Of a DNA stretch of 64,000 nucleotides, positions 7,939 to 18,548 are shown in pieces (the first letter of the stretch is position 1; each line of letters opens with the position of its first letter). The notes under the pieces are model-generated. The model searched no databases, was not told the DNA's origin, and worked only from the letters and a program-made list of their open reading frames with translations. Both the position numbers and the translations under genes were made by a program. Source of the stretch: Yersinia entomophaga (lineage in GTDB: Bacteria; Pseudomonadota; Gammaproteobacteria; Enterobacterales; Enterobacteriaceae); the NCBI RefSeq assembly GCF_001656035.1, contig NZ_CP010029.1:3532074-3596073 (forward strand), given 5' to 3'.

Positions 7939-10194
7939 ATGAGAGTTAATCTAGTGGTAAAAATAATGGGAGCCGGATTGGTTTTTATCGGATTGTCAGC
8001 AATAACTCAGGCTGAAACTGAATCGGCCAATACCAAGGAAAGAATGGTATTCAGCCCGTTAACGGTGTCAGGAGCAAAAACATCGCCTGAAAACAGTGCG
8101 TTGGAAAAGCCAGGCGCATTCAGTTCTCGCGGAGAAAGCAAAGACCTGCAATCAATAGATTCGGTGATTAGAAGCATGCCGGGCACCTCAACGCAAATGG
8201 ATCCCGGTCAGGGAACCGTTAGTGTGAATATCCGTGGTATGACCGGCTTTGGTCGGGTGAATACGATGGTGGATGGTGTAACGCAGAGCTTTTATGGCAG
8301 TGCGCCTAACCCCTATAACCATGGACAGTCCCCGACCACCCAATTCGGTGCACTTATCGACCCTAACTTTATCGTGGGCGTTGATGTGGTTAGAGGCAAT
8401 GCCATCGGCGCTGACGGCGTGAATGCGCTAGCTGGTAGCGCCAATTTCCGAACTATCGGCGTGGATGACGTTATTTTCTCTGGTAATCCCTTTGGCATCA
8501 GAAGCAAATTCTCGTTGGGTAATAACGGTATTGGTCGCAGCGGAATGATTGCTATTGCGGGTAAAACAGATGCTTTTACCGATACCGGCAGTATTGGCGC
8601 GATGTTAGCAGTGAGCGGCAGCAGTATTGACGCCAGTTATAAAAATGGCGATGGGGTGATGAGTCAGGAATTTGGTAGTGACGAAACCTTTAAACAAAAT
8701 CCGCAGTCTCAGTTAATTAAGCTGAATATCAAACCGAATGAGTTTAATGACATCGAGCTATCTGGCCGAGCTTATAACAATAAAATCAGCCGCCGCCACA
8801 TTAACAGCGATGACTTTTATATTAAATACAACTATACACCGTTCTCCGAGCTGATTGATTTGAGCGTATTGGCCAGCGTCAGCCGCGGGAATCAAAAATA
8901 TGACTCCGACGCATTGAACAAATTTACCAACTCAAGTGCTAAAAACAGCTCAGACGCGATTGATATTAATAATGTCAGCAAATTCAGCTACGCTGATACG
9001 GATTTTGCCGTCAAAATCGGCGGTAAATTGATGAATACTGAGTATTACAAGCATATTGAAACTACTGAGCCGGATAATAAAACAGCAGGAGAAATACTGG
9101 AGAACAACGTGTTCGCACCGGGCGGCAGACAGGATATCTCTAGTCTGTATACCGGACTGCAAATAAATCGCGGTATTTATCAGGCTAATTTTGATCTCAA
9201 TTACACTGAAGCTAAGCTTAAAGGTTTCAAACCCGCCTGCGACGATCGCATCCGCTGTTTCCCGCAGGGCAGCGCGAACATTAATTTAAGTGAACATGGC
9301 TTTAATCCGAGCGTGCTGCTGTCGGCGGATATTGTGAATTGGTTCCAGCCTTTTGTCAGCTATACCCAATCAATGCGTGCGCCAAACGTGCAGGAAGTGT
9401 TTTATTCCAATGAGGGAGGGGCTTCGATGAACCCATTCCTGAAAGGTGAAGAGGCAGAAACTTATCAGCTAGGTTTTAACTCCGCCAGCCAGGGGCTGAT
9501 ATTTAAAGATGACTCGCTGCGTTTTAAAGCGGTTTACTATCGCAGCAAGATTAAAAACTATATTTCCAGCCAATCTTATATGCTGTGTGGGACGGGCCGC
9601 GTTTGTACGTTGGATCAAATGACTAGCGAGGATTGGAGTACAACCGACGGTAACTTTAATCTTTACATCTACACCAACTCACTCACGCCGGTCAGAACTC
9701 ACGGTTTTGAGCTGGAAGCTAATTATGACGCCGGATTCTTATTTAGTCGTCTGTCCTTCAGCAAAGAGAATACCGACCAGCCGACGTCTATCGCCAGCGG
9801 TGTTTTCGGCGCAGGCGACAACGCTGAAATGCCGGATAAATTCTTGACGCTGGATACCGGACTGCGCTTCTTGGATGAAAAATTAACGGTTGGCACCATT
9901 GTTAAATATACCGGCAAGACCCGCAGGATGAGCCCCGCGTTAGATTACGACGAATATGACGGAAGATTGATGAAAGAAGAAATGTCGAATATTCCAACCA
10001 TTGTGGATATTTACAGCAATTATCAATTAAATAAAAATGTGATGCTGAAAGTTTCGGTGCAGAATTTGATGAACAAAAGCTATTCGGATTCGCTAAATAA
10101 ACTGAACGCGATGCCGATGCAGCAACGGGAAGAAAACCCAAATAATACTGCCAGAGGAAGAACCTATTTGTTTGGCGGCGAGATACGCTTCTAA
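7939..10194 (+). CDS. TonB-dependent outer-membrane receptor, haem-type
   Basis: 751 aa with a signal peptide (cleavage likely after residue 25, TQA). A plug domain follows (IRSMPGTSTQMDPGQG, VNIRGMTGFGRVNTMVDG), then a beta-barrel ending in the C-terminal Phe needed for outer-membrane assembly. MRAP at 479-482 and NPFL at 498-501 correspond to the FRAP and NPNL boxes of bacterial haem and haemoglobin receptors. The whole resembles the TdhA-like haem receptors. It is the last gene of the locus, with a GAGGG ribosome-binding site. No Fur box is seen directly upstream, so it may depend on transcription from the tonB2 promoter. The ligand is inferred to be haem and is not proven. Confidence 0.85.
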   Translation: MRVNLVVKIMGAGLVFIGLSAITQAETESANTKERMVFSPLTVSGAKTSPENSALEKPGAFSSRGESKDLQSIDSVIRSMPGTSTQMDPGQGTVSVNIRGMTGFGRVNTMVDGVTQSFYGSAPNPYNHGQSPTTQFGALIDPNFIVGVDVVRGNAIGADGVNALAGSANFRTIGVDDVIFSGNPFGIRSKFSLGNNGIGRSGMIAIAGKTDAFTDTGSIGAMLAVSGSSIDASYKNGDGVMSQEFGSDETFKQNPQSQLIKLNIKPNEFNDIELSGRAYNNKISRRHINSDDFYIKYNYTPFSELIDLSVLASVSRGNQKYDSDALNKFTNSSAKNSSDAIDINNVSKFSYADTDFAVKIGGKLMNTEYYKHIETTEPDNKTAGEILENNVFAPGGRQDISSLYTGLQINRGIYQANFDLNYTEAKLKGFKPACDDRIRCFPQGSANINLSEHGFNPSVLLSADIVNWFQPFVSYTQSMRAPNVQEVFYSNEGGASMNPFLKGEEAETYQLGFNSASQGLIFKDDSLRFKAVYYRSKIKNYISSQSYMLCGTGRVCTLDQMTSEDWSTTDGNFNLYIYTNSLTPVRTHGFELEANYDAGFLFSRLSFSKENTDQPTSIASGVFGAGDNAEMPDKFLTLDTGLRFLDEKLTVGTIVKYTGKTRRMSPALDYDEYDGRLMKEEMSNIPTIVDIYSNYQLNKNVMLKVSVQNLMNKSYSDSLNKLNAMPMQQREENPNNTARGRTYLFGGEIRF

Positions 10195-10202
10195 CATAAT
10201 TA

Positions 10203-10230
10203 GCCCTGCGGTTGGCACCGAGCGCAGGGC
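10203..10230. terminator. Hairpin between receptor gene and yaiI
   Basis: A perfect 8-bp stem GCCCTGCG/CGCAGGGC with a 12-nt loop lies between convergent genes. Neither strand has a good T-run, so terminator function is plausible but not certain. Confidence 0.5.
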
Positions 10231-10244
10231 GATTATTCAAACGC

Positions 10245-10702
10245 CTAGCCGTTTTTTTTCTTTGCCTGCTGTAGCCACTTATCCAGTTCATTGGCAAACT
10301 GCTGGCGATCCCGTTGATTTAAAGTATTAGGCCCGCCGGTTTGAATACCGCTGGCGCGCATGGTATCCATAAAATCGCGCATATTTAGCCGTTCACGAAT
10401 AGTATCCGGCGTATAACGCTCACCGCGTGGATTTAAGGCTATTCCCCCTTTTTCAATGACCTCTGCGGCTAACGGAATATCGGCGGTAATCACTAAATCA
10501 CCAATTTCAACTCGTTGTACGATTTCGTTATCAGCTACGTCAAATCCTGATGCAACCTGTAGGGTACGGATAAATTTTGACGGCGGTGTTTTCAACGGCT
10601 GATTTGCGACCAAAGTTACCATCATGCCAACGCGATCTGCCGCGCGGAAGAGTACTTCTTTGATAACGTTCGGACAGGCATCTGCATCGACCCAAATTTG
10701 CA

Positions 10703-10703
<1 letters not shown>
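10245..10703 (-). CDS. yaiI: YaiI/YqxD family protein (UPF0178)
   Basis: 152 aa, full family length. It opens with the hallmark [17 protein letters not shown], and the conserved [12 protein letters not shown] and NPRGERYT follow. The family adopts a PIN-like nuclease fold, but no activity has been established to my knowledge. Its ATG overlaps the hemF stop as TGATG (one shared base), so it should be translationally coupled to hemF. The family name is secure; the role is unknown. Confidence 0.92.
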
Positions 10704-11665
<962 letters not shown>

Positions 11666-11934
11666 TTAGGCCGCTAAGTATACCCTGATTCCAGCCTATA
11701 GTTGTACCGTCAGTGTGGGTTCGGTTTATGACTGCTAAGGAAACCGAATATCGTTGCCTACTACGAAAATTCTGCCTGAATCCGTTATTATCGTCGGTAT
11801 CGACCTCGGATAATAGGTGCGTCAGCCTGAGCCAACTCTCTTAACTATGTGTATCCGTATCAATTTATTATTGCGCGTGTAGATAATCCCGCGATAATCA
11901 GAACATCAACTTTAATTAACAGCGGCGAACACTG

Positions 11935-12360
11935 ATGGAAATTCGCGTATTTCGACAAGATGATTTTGAAGAGGTAATAACTCTGTGGGAGCGCTGTGAT
12001 TTATTACGGCCGTGGAACGACCCAGAGATGGATATTGAGCGCAAACTGAACCACGATCCGGATTTATTCCTAGTGGCAGAAGTGAATGGCGCTGTCGTGG
12101 GCTCGGTGATGGGGGGTTATGACGGCCATCGAGGTTCCGCATATTACCTTGGCGTTCATCCGGACTTCCGTGGCCGCGGCATTGCCAATGCGCTGATCAG
12201 TCGCCTTGAGAAAAAGCTCATTGCCCGCGGCTGCCCAAAAATAAATATCATGGTCCGCGACGATAATGATGCGGTGCTGGGTATGTATGAAAAGTTGGAT
12301 TATGAGATTCAGGACAGTATTAGCCTTGGCAAACGGCTGATCGTCGATCAAGAGTATTAG
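11935..12360 (+). CDS. ypeA: YpeA, GNAT-family acetyltransferase
   Basis: 141 aa GNAT protein. The acetyl-CoA-binding motif A is [19 protein letters not shown], followed by a C-terminal motif with [33 protein letters not shown] is the start typical of YpeA. The substrate is not known. It is divergent from hemF across a ~300-bp gap that must hold both promoters; I see no recognisable operator there. Confidence 0.9.
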   Translation: MEIRVFRQDDFEEVITLWERCDLLRPWNDPEMDIERKLNHDPDLFLVAEVNGAVVGSVMGGYDGHRGSAYYLGVHPDFRGRGIANALISRLEKKLIARGCPKINIMVRDDNDAVLGMYEKLDYEIQDSISLGKRLIVDQEY

Positions 12361-12388
12361 CGGTGAGTAAGTCGGAAGCTTAAAAATA

Positions 12389-12421
12389 CCCTATCCCGCT
12401 GAATTGATCTGAGGGATAGGG
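12389..12421. terminator. Bidirectional terminator between ypeA and ygiW-like gene
   Basis: The 9-bp stem CCCTATCCC (12389-12397)/GGGATAGGG (12413-12421) lies between convergent genes. On the minus strand it is followed by a T-rich tract. Confidence 0.8.
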
Positions 12422-12428
12422 CGTTCAA

Positions 12429-12842
12429 TTATGGCAATTTGGTAATATTTCTCACATCAACTTCTACTGAATTCCAGTCTTTATCCACCTTTCCTTCGAT
12501 TTGTACTTTATCTTTCGGCGTGATGGTCTGGCCTTTCCAACGTTTGGCGTCAATATCTACGGTGATCGTGCCGGTATTGTCGCGGAAAGTGTAGTTATCG
12601 TGGCTCAAACGCTCTTCGATATAACCTTGTAAAGTGACGCGAGTGTCGTCACGCATGGATTTGACTTTATCTACGGTTGTGATTGCCGCGCTTGGGCCTT
12701 GGAAACCGCCTTGGGTTGCGGGCTGAGTTTGGGTTGTTGACGGGCCCTCAAAGCCACCGGTAGTTGGAGTAGTGGTGGTTTGTGCTAATGCCGGAGTGCT
12801 ACATAAAGCCAGAAATGTTGCTGCTGTGATGAACTTCTTCAC
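12429..12842 (-). CDS. YgiW/YdeI-type OB-fold periplasmic protein (BOF family)
   Basis: 137 aa with a clear signal peptide (MKKFITAATFLALCSTPALA, cleavage after ALA). A Thr/Gly/Gln-rich linker contains two GGF(E/Q)GPS repeats. The C-terminal BOF domain includes RVTLQGYIEERLSHDNYTFRD and VEGKVD-like strands. E. coli YgiW (VisP) and Salmonella YdeI are BOF proteins linked to envelope and peroxide or peptide stress. YgiW is the closer match in domain layout, but I do not assign the symbol because several paralogues exist. It is a monocistronic gene facing ypeA. Confidence 0.85.
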   Translation of the reverse strand: MKKFITAATFLALCSTPALAQTTTTPTTGGFEGPSTTQTQPATQGGFQGPSAAITTVDKVKSMRDDTRVTLQGYIEERLSHDNYTFRDNTGTITVDIDAKRWKGQTITPKDKVQIEGKVDKDWNSVEVDVRNITKLP

Positions 12843-13243
12843 GTTATCGCTCCTTCAATCAATAAATGATTATGTCCGATAGCCGGGGAAATCTCGTCCT
12901 TTGAGTCGCCGATAATAACCAGACCGCAAAAAATGCTTAAATATCGCGACCTGAGCGGTCATTATAGTTTAGGAATATAGGTTGGCAATAATCCGATGGC
13001 TGCAAAATGAAGAGCATCTGTGAAGATAAGTGGCCGATTAATATGGCGGGATTACGAAAATATGAGCTTCTTTGGTGCGACTGTCATACCGAGGGGCTGT
13101 GACTACGGCACTTTTTTAGCAAACTGAACTCCAACCAGTGAATCATTGAGCGCTGTTCTACTGAAACGGGCTTTGTCTGTGGGCCGAAAGCAAGTGATTA
13201 TCGGTATCACCGTTTTTGTCAGTTAATTTTAAGGAGCTATACC
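12843..13243. other. Intergenic region, divergent ygiW-like / yfeY
   Basis: About 400 bp between divergent genes. It must carry both promoters. A small inverted repeat GACC-TGAGC-GGTC is visible around 12948. E. coli yfeY is RpoE-controlled, but I could not find a convincing GAACTT/TCTGA pair here. No other gene is seen. Confidence 0.5.
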
Positions 13244-13828
13244 ATGAATTTACGCCCGTTATTGCTTGGGTTGCCAATATTGCTGACGGGGTGTTCTGCG
13301 CTCTCAAATTTTTCTTGGTCGAGCCTGTCTCCCACGAATTGGTTTGGTAGTAGCCTGCGGGTGACCGAGGAAGGCGTAGGGAGTATTACTGCCGCCACGG
13401 CGATGAATCAGGATGCGATTAACGAAGGTCTGAACGGCGATTACCGCTTACGCAGCGGCATGGCTGGCAATGGCGATAGATTAATTTCTTTTTATCAGGC
13501 GATGAAGGACGCTCAGGTTAAACTGATTATTTCAGGCCAGCCTAAAGGCACTGTCGAACGCATTGACGTTATGGACAAAAATATTTCCAGCCAGTGGGGC
13601 GTAAAACTGGATACACCATTTAGCGATATCTTTGAGCAGGCTTATGGTGCCTGCCAGAAAGCTACCGGTGATGATGCCGAAAGCGTAGAGTGCGTGGCTC
13701 CAGAAAGTAAACATGTTAGTTACCTGTTTACCGGCATTTGGCATGGTCCGGAAGGATTAATGCCATCAAACGACGCACTGAAAAACTGGAAAGTGAGTAA
13801 AATAATCTGGCGTGCTCAGGCTCATTAA
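13244..13828 (+). CDS. yfeY: YfeY, RpoE-regulated lipoprotein
   Basis: 194 aa. The signal peptide ends in lipobox LLTGC (Cys at residue 17), so it is an outer- or inner-membrane lipoprotein. The rest (EEGVGSITAATAMN, GNGDRLISFYQAMKDAQV) matches YfeY of E. coli, a sigma-E regulon lipoprotein encoded next to yfeX as here. A good ribosome-binding site AAGGAG precedes the ATG. Function unknown. It is closed by its own terminator before yfeX. Confidence 0.88.
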   Translation: MNLRPLLLGLPILLTGCSALSNFSWSSLSPTNWFGSSLRVTEEGVGSITAATAMNQDAINEGLNGDYRLRSGMAGNGDRLISFYQAMKDAQVKLIISGQPKGTVERIDVMDKNISSQWGVKLDTPFSDIFEQAYGACQKATGDDAESVECVAPESKHVSYLFTGIWHGPEGLMPSNDALKNWKVSKIIWRAQAH

Positions 13829-13861
13829 TCTTAGCCGTAATGGGATTATTTTAACGTCGTA

Positions 13862-13888
13862 AAGGCTCCTCTGTCGGAGCCTTTATTA
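13862..13888 (+). terminator. Terminator after yfeY
   Basis: AAGGCTCC/GGAGCCTT (13862-13869 with 13876-13883) with a 6-nt loop and following T-rich bases. Confidence 0.85.
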
Positions 13889-14053
13889 TTTCTGGGGAAA
13901 AATCACGGTGGTAGCCGCCTGCTAGCATTGGGGCTATTCCTGTTTTATTTTGCGCTGACGCAATGTAATAATTAAGGCGTCGCGTATGATGTCGAACAGA
14001 ATATAAAGTTGGGGGAAGAACCCCAACTCCCAGTTTTTATTGAGGAAGAAATC

Positions 14054-14953
14054 ATGTCTCAGGTTCAGAGCGGTATTTTGTTGGAACATTGCCGTTTTGC
14101 TATTTTTTTGGAAGCAAAAATTCAGGGTGAACTGGATGACATCCGTAGCGGTTCTAAAATATTCTGCCAATCGTTGGTGGAGTTACAACAACAATACCCT
14201 GATGCACATTTAGGCGCGGTTATTGCCTTCGGTTCTGACGTATGGCATGACCTCTCCGGCGGGCAGGGCGCTGCTGAACTGAAGCCTTTTGTGCCGTTGG
14301 GACGAGGTTTGGCACCGGCGACCCAGCGTGACATGCTGATCCACATTCAGTCTCTGCGCCATGATGTGAACTTCTCTCTGGCTCAGGCTGCACTGGCCGC
14401 ATTCGGTAAAACTATTGCTATTGAAGAGGAAACCCATGGTTTCCGTTGGGTGGATGAACGAGACCTTACCGGCTTTATTGACGGTACTGAAAACCCGCAG
14501 GGTGATAACCGGCCTGAAGTCGCGGTCATTGCCGAAGGTGAGGAAGACGCTGGCGGTAGCTACGTTTTGGTTCAGCGCTATGAGCACAACCTGAGCACCT
14601 GGCAGCGCCAACCGCAGGAAAAACAAGAGCAAATCATTGGCCGCACCAAGTCGGATAGCCAGGAACTGCCACCGGATCAGCGTCCTGATACCTCGCACGT
14701 TAGCCGGGTTGATTTAAAAGAAAACGGTAAGGGGCTGAAAATTCTGCGTCAGAGCCTGCCTTATGGTACTGCCAGTGGGAAACACGGTCTGTATTTCATC
14801 GCTTATTGCGCACGTTTACACAATATCGAACAGCAATTGCTAAGCATGTTCGGCGATCTGGATGGCAAGCACGACCAGTTGCTGCGTTTTAGTAAGGCCG
14901 TTACCGGCAGCTATTATTTCGCGCCGTCGCTGACTAAACTGCTGTCGCTATAG
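14054..14953 (+). CDS. yfeX: YfeX, dye-decolorizing-type haem peroxidase
   Basis: 299 aa from the ATG at 14054, the same length as E. coli YfeX. The start MSQVQSGIL matches, with GAGGAAG as ribosome-binding site. The frame is open further upstream but without support. The DyP signature GFIDGTENP holds distal Asp143, and the proximal haem ligand His215 lies in DTSHVSR, the same numbering as E. coli. DyP enzymes oxidise substrates with H2O2; E. coli YfeX has been described as oxidising porphyrinogens, and dechelation of haem is disputed. It is cytoplasmic. It ends at a strong bidirectional terminator facing nanA. Confidence 0.95.
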   Translation: MSQVQSGILLEHCRFAIFLEAKIQGELDDIRSGSKIFCQSLVELQQQYPDAHLGAVIAFGSDVWHDLSGGQGAAELKPFVPLGRGLAPATQRDMLIHIQSLRHDVNFSLAQAALAAFGKTIAIEEETHGFRWVDERDLTGFIDGTENPQGDNRPEVAVIAEGEEDAGGSYVLVQRYEHNLSTWQRQPQEKQEQIIGRTKSDSQELPPDQRPDTSHVSRVDLKENGKGLKILRQSLPYGTASGKHGLYFIAYCARLHNIEQQLLSMFGDLDGKHDQLLRFSKAVTGSYYFAPSLTKLLSL

Positions 14954-14981
14954 TTATAGTATTTTCTGCAAAAAAACGTAT

Positions 14982-15018
14982 AAAAAAGCCGGATTGCTAT
15001 TTAGCACCGGCTTTTTTT
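14982..15018. terminator. Bidirectional terminator yfeX / nanA
   Basis: AAAAAAGCCGG (14982-14992)/CCGGCTTTTTT (15007-15017) with a 14-nt loop. A-run and T-run flanks serve both convergent genes. Confidence 0.9.
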
Positions 15019-15057
15019 ATAGCTCAATGGCAGTGGTCTACATATTTCTTGGGAAGA

Positions 15058-15948
15058 TTACAGCGCCACTGCGTCACGCATTCTGTTCAGCACAGTTTGT
15101 TTTTGTTCTTTAGTTAGAGCACGTAACGGCAACCGCGGATTACCAGCATCAATACCGTGTAATTGCATCGCAGCTTTACCTGCGGCTACGCCACCCAACT
15201 CTACTAGTACACGAATTAGCGCAATGACCTGATCCATACTTCTTTGCACCGCAGCATGGTTACCAGCGTTGAAGTCCGCAATGATTTTATGGAACAGTGG
15301 AGCCGCGTAATTATAAGTGCTGCCAACGGCACCAATAGCGCCAACAGCCAATCCGCCCGGCAGATGTTCATCCACGCCAAACGGAATATCAAACTTGCCA
15401 CCGCTAACCCGTAGGCAGCGTTGGAATTCATACAGATCAGCATTATTGAATTTAATGCCGGACAGGTTAGGAATTTTAGACTCGGCTTTAATTAAGAACT
15501 GTTCCATATCCAAATTCACGCCAGACATCCCGGAATGATAATAGTAAAAGCCTTTTGACGGAGCCGCCGCTGCAATTGTCTGACAATAGGCAATTAAATC
15601 ATCCAGATTACCTGGCTTGAAGAAACAGGGGCCAATGGCTGAGGTCGCGAAAATATCCAGTTCTTCCGCATGGCGAGACAAATCCACCGCATCTTTAATA
15701 CTGAGAGCGCCTGTGTGCAGCGTAATGCTCAATTGTCCCTGTGCGGCAGCAACCCAGCGCTCGGCAATTTTTTTACGTTCTTCAACGGAGCAATGAATAC
15801 CTTCTCCCGTGGTGCCGCAAACGTAAACACCTTTTACGCCATCATTAATCAGATGCTCTGCAATCTGGTCAATGACCGGGTAATTGACTTCACCGTGCTC
15901 ATCAAACGGAGTGTGCGGTGCAGCGATAAGGCCGGTTAACTTTTTCAT
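15058..15948 (-). CDS. nanA: N-acetylneuraminate lyase
   Basis: 296 aa DHDPS/NAL-family TIM barrel that cleaves sialic acid to N-acetylmannosamine and pyruvate. The carboxylate-binding CGTTGEG is at 44-50, catalytic Tyr137 in YYYH and the Schiff-base Lys166 in GIKFNNAD. The sequence is clearly different from E. coli NanA. YYYH and IKFNNADL recall the animal/Bacteroides-type lyases, whereas E. coli has VVYNIP and LKQTSGDLY. It is the distal gene of a nanE-nanA unit, 87 bp after nanE. The assignment is secured by the flanking nan genes. Confidence 0.92.
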   Translation of the reverse strand: MKKLTGLIAAPHTPFDEHGEVNYPVIDQIAEHLINDGVKGVYVCGTTGEGIHCSVEERKKIAERWVAAAQGQLSITLHTGALSIKDAVDLSRHAEELDIFATSAIGPCFFKPGNLDDLIAYCQTIAAAAPSKGFYYYHSGMSGVNLDMEQFLIKAESKIPNLSGIKFNNADLYEFQRCLRVSGGKFDIPFGVDEHLPGGLAVGAIGAVGSTYNYAAPLFHKIIADFNAGNHAAVQRSMDQVIALIRVLVELGGVAAGKAAMQLHGIDAGNPRLPLRALTKEQKQTVLNRMRDAVAL

Positions 15949-16035
15949 ACTTATCCTTAAACTCGAAGAGATAGCAGGGGGGGAGTTTGTTTATGGAGGA
16001 TAACTCCGCCGTTAAAATTAAGCACGTCAGGAAGA

Positions 16036-16713
16036 CTAACGCTGCTTGATGGCATCGGTGAACCAGCCGCAGATATGTTCAATGCGGGTGATGGCGGAGC
16101 CGACGGTAACGGCATAGGCTCCCGCCTTAATCGCGGCGGCGGCGAGCGCCGGTGAATTATAGCGACCTTCGGCTATCACCCGGCAACCGACCTGAGCCAG
16201 TTGGTTTACCAGCGCTAAATCCGGCTCAGACGGCGTATTTTTCGAGGTATAGCCGGATAACGTGGTGCCGATAAAATCGACGCCCAAGCGGTGAGCGCTG
16301 ATACCGTCGGTATAGTCAGAAGCGTCGGCCATGGATAAACGACCAGAAGCTTTAATTCGTTCAAACAGCATTTCCACCGAAACGGGGCGCTCTCGGTGGG
16401 TTACATCAAAAGCGATAATGTCGGCTCCGGCGGCAACCAATGCATCCACATCTTCCAGCCATGGGGTTATTCTGACTGCGCAGCCCGGCAGATCTCGCTT
16501 AACAATGCCAATAATGGGCGCATCGGTCACTTCACGCACCGCTTTCACGTTGGCGGCACCTTCAATACGCAGGCCTACGGCACCGCCGTCCAGCGCGGCT
16601 TGCGCCATGGCGGCAATCATTTCGGGGCGATCCATGGCGCCGTTGGGAACCGGTTGGCATGAAACGATTAATCCGTTCTGGAGCTGATGGCGGAGGTGGA
16701 TTGGATTGCTCAC
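16036..16713 (-). CDS. nanE: N-acetylmannosamine-6-phosphate 2-epimerase
   Basis: 225 aa, close to E. coli NanE (229). Family blocks include [50 protein letters not shown] and [10 protein letters not shown]. It converts ManNAc-6-P to GlcNAc-6-P in the TIM-barrel NanE fold. It is first in the leftward nanE-nanA transcript, divergent from nanK. A palindrome matching the proposed RpiR-type operator (16744-16756) lies 31 bp upstream of its start. Confidence 0.95.
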   Translation of the reverse strand: MSNPIHLRHQLQNGLIVSCQPVPNGAMDRPEMIAAMAQAALDGGAVGLRIEGAANVKAVREVTDAPIIGIVKRDLPGCAVRITPWLEDVDALVAAGADIIAFDVTHRERPVSVEMLFERIKASGRLSMADASDYTDGISAHRLGVDFIGTTLSGYTSKNTPSEPDLALVNQLAQVGCRVIAEGRYNSPALAAAAIKAGAYAVTVGSAITRIEHICGWFTDAIKQR

Positions 16714-16743
16714 GGTTTTTAACTCCGGTATTTTATCTTAAAT

Positions 16744-16756
16744 GAAGTTTTACTCC
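16744..16756. promoter_or_regulatory. Putative NanR (RpiR-type) operator before nanE
   Basis: GAAGTTTTACTCC, an imperfect palindrome GnAGT-NNN-ACTnC. The same motif recurs at nanK, nanT and nanM. Assignment to the linked RpiR regulator is inference. Confidence 0.65.
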
Positions 16757-16893
16757 ATCATGTTAGATCTTTTATTCGACGGGCGCAACGACTGAACGAG
16801 CAAAATGTGAACCCGTAGGAAAGGGTGCCAGTCCCTTTTCCTTTGGCCGCATTTTCTGTTTGCCTATTAGAGTGAGTTGAGATAGTTTCATTC

Positions 16894-16906
16894 GAAGTAA
16901 AACTCC
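16894..16906. promoter_or_regulatory. Putative NanR (RpiR-type) operator before nanK
   Basis: GAAGTAAAACTCC, 150 bp from the nanE site and 66 bp before the nanK start. It has the same palindrome arms, with AAA instead of TTT in the centre. Confidence 0.65.
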
Positions 16907-16971
16907 ATTTTATTTTATTTTTCGGAGTGTGATCGGTGGGCGTAGAGGCTGAGGCACAGAGAGGCAGCGGT

Positions 16972-17844
16972 ATGAAGCAGGGCTTGGTACTGGATATTGG
17001 TGGCACTAAAATCGCCGCCGCGCGAGTGAATCACAAAGGCGAACTGAGTCAACGGCAGCAAATTGCCACTCCGCGAGGAGACGCAGAACGGTTGCAAAGA
17101 ACGCTGGAACAATTGATTGAACCCCATCGACAACATGTTGATTTTGTTGGTGTGGCTTCAACGGGGATTGTTAGTAATGGTTATCTCACGGCGCTAAATC
17201 CTGCCAACCTCGGTGGCTTAGCTCATTTTCCACTGCAAGCTTGTATTGAAGGCATCGCGAATGTGCCTTGTGTGCTGCTAAACGATGGTCAGGCCGCGGC
17301 GTGGGCGGAATATCAGACTTTGTCTATTGCCGTGAATAATATGATGTTCGTGACGGTTTCAACCGGCGTGGGTGGCGGTATTGTCCTGAATAATAAGTTA
17401 CATACCGGTAATCAAGGATTGGCCGGCCATATTGGTCACACCTTGGCCGATCCTCACGGGCCGATGTGCGGCTGTGGTCGACGCGGCTGCGTAGAAAGCG
17501 TTGCGTCCGGTACGGCCATTGGCGCAGCCACTGCTGCCTGGGCTGAGCCGGTCACTGCCGTTGAGGTATTTCGCATGGCAAAAAATGGCCAGCGGCAGGC
17601 AGAACAGATTATTGACGATTCAGCGGCAGCCATTGCCCAAATGGTGGCGGATATGACCATGGCTCTGGATCTGGAAATGGTGGTGATCGGCGGTAGCGTG
17701 GGGTTAGCCGAAGGCTATCTCGATAGAGTGAGGCTGGCGCAGAAAACGTTACCGGCCATCTATCGTGCGCCTTTGCAGGCGGCTCATTACCGCCAAGATA
17801 GCGGTTTATCGGGTGCAGCGCTGTGGGCCACAGCCACGCTGTAA
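16972..17844 (+). CDS. nanK: N-acetylmannosamine kinase (ROK family)
   Basis: 290 aa from the ATG at 16972 (E. coli NanK is 291). The open frame extends to a GTG at 16936, but [13 protein letters not shown] aligns with the known start and AGAGG lies upstream. The phosphate-binding DIGGTK is at residues 8-13. The ROK zinc site CGCGRRGC is at 166-173, following [14 protein letters not shown]. It phosphorylates ManNAc at O6. It is first of the rightward run nanK-nanQ-regulator. Confidence 0.94.
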   Translation: MKQGLVLDIGGTKIAAARVNHKGELSQRQQIATPRGDAERLQRTLEQLIEPHRQHVDFVGVASTGIVSNGYLTALNPANLGGLAHFPLQACIEGIANVPCVLLNDGQAAAWAEYQTLSIAVNNMMFVTVSTGVGGGIVLNNKLHTGNQGLAGHIGHTLADPHGPMCGCGRRGCVESVASGTAIGAATAAWAEPVTAVEVFRMAKNGQRQAEQIIDDSAAAIAQMVADMTMALDLEMVVIGGSVGLAEGYLDRVRLAQKTLPAIYRAPLQAAHYRQDSGLSGAALWATATL

Positions 17845-17895
17845 TCAATAGTGCAACCTAGTGACGAATAATTAAGATTATCCGTTGGGATATAA

Positions 17896-18387
<492 letters not shown>

Positions 18388-18426
18388 TTTCCCTATAATA
18401 AGAACCTTAGTTATCTTTGACATTTT

Positions 18427-18448
18427 CCCCGGCCCCCCGGGGTTTTTT
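18427..18448 (+). terminator. Terminator after nanQ
   Basis: CCCCGG/CCGGGG with a CCCC loop and six T. Confidence 0.88.
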
Positions 18449-18548
18449 ATTGTTTCTACCGCCGCTCTCCGGCCTCATTTGTCTTCACGAAGCCTGCCAA
18501 CTATGTAATCATGCCCACCAAATTTAAACTCACCCTGAGGTGTTTGTG

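Noticed and set aside
14210..14698. Antisense open frame inside yfeX
   Set aside because: Shadow of a well-identified DyP peroxidase gene.
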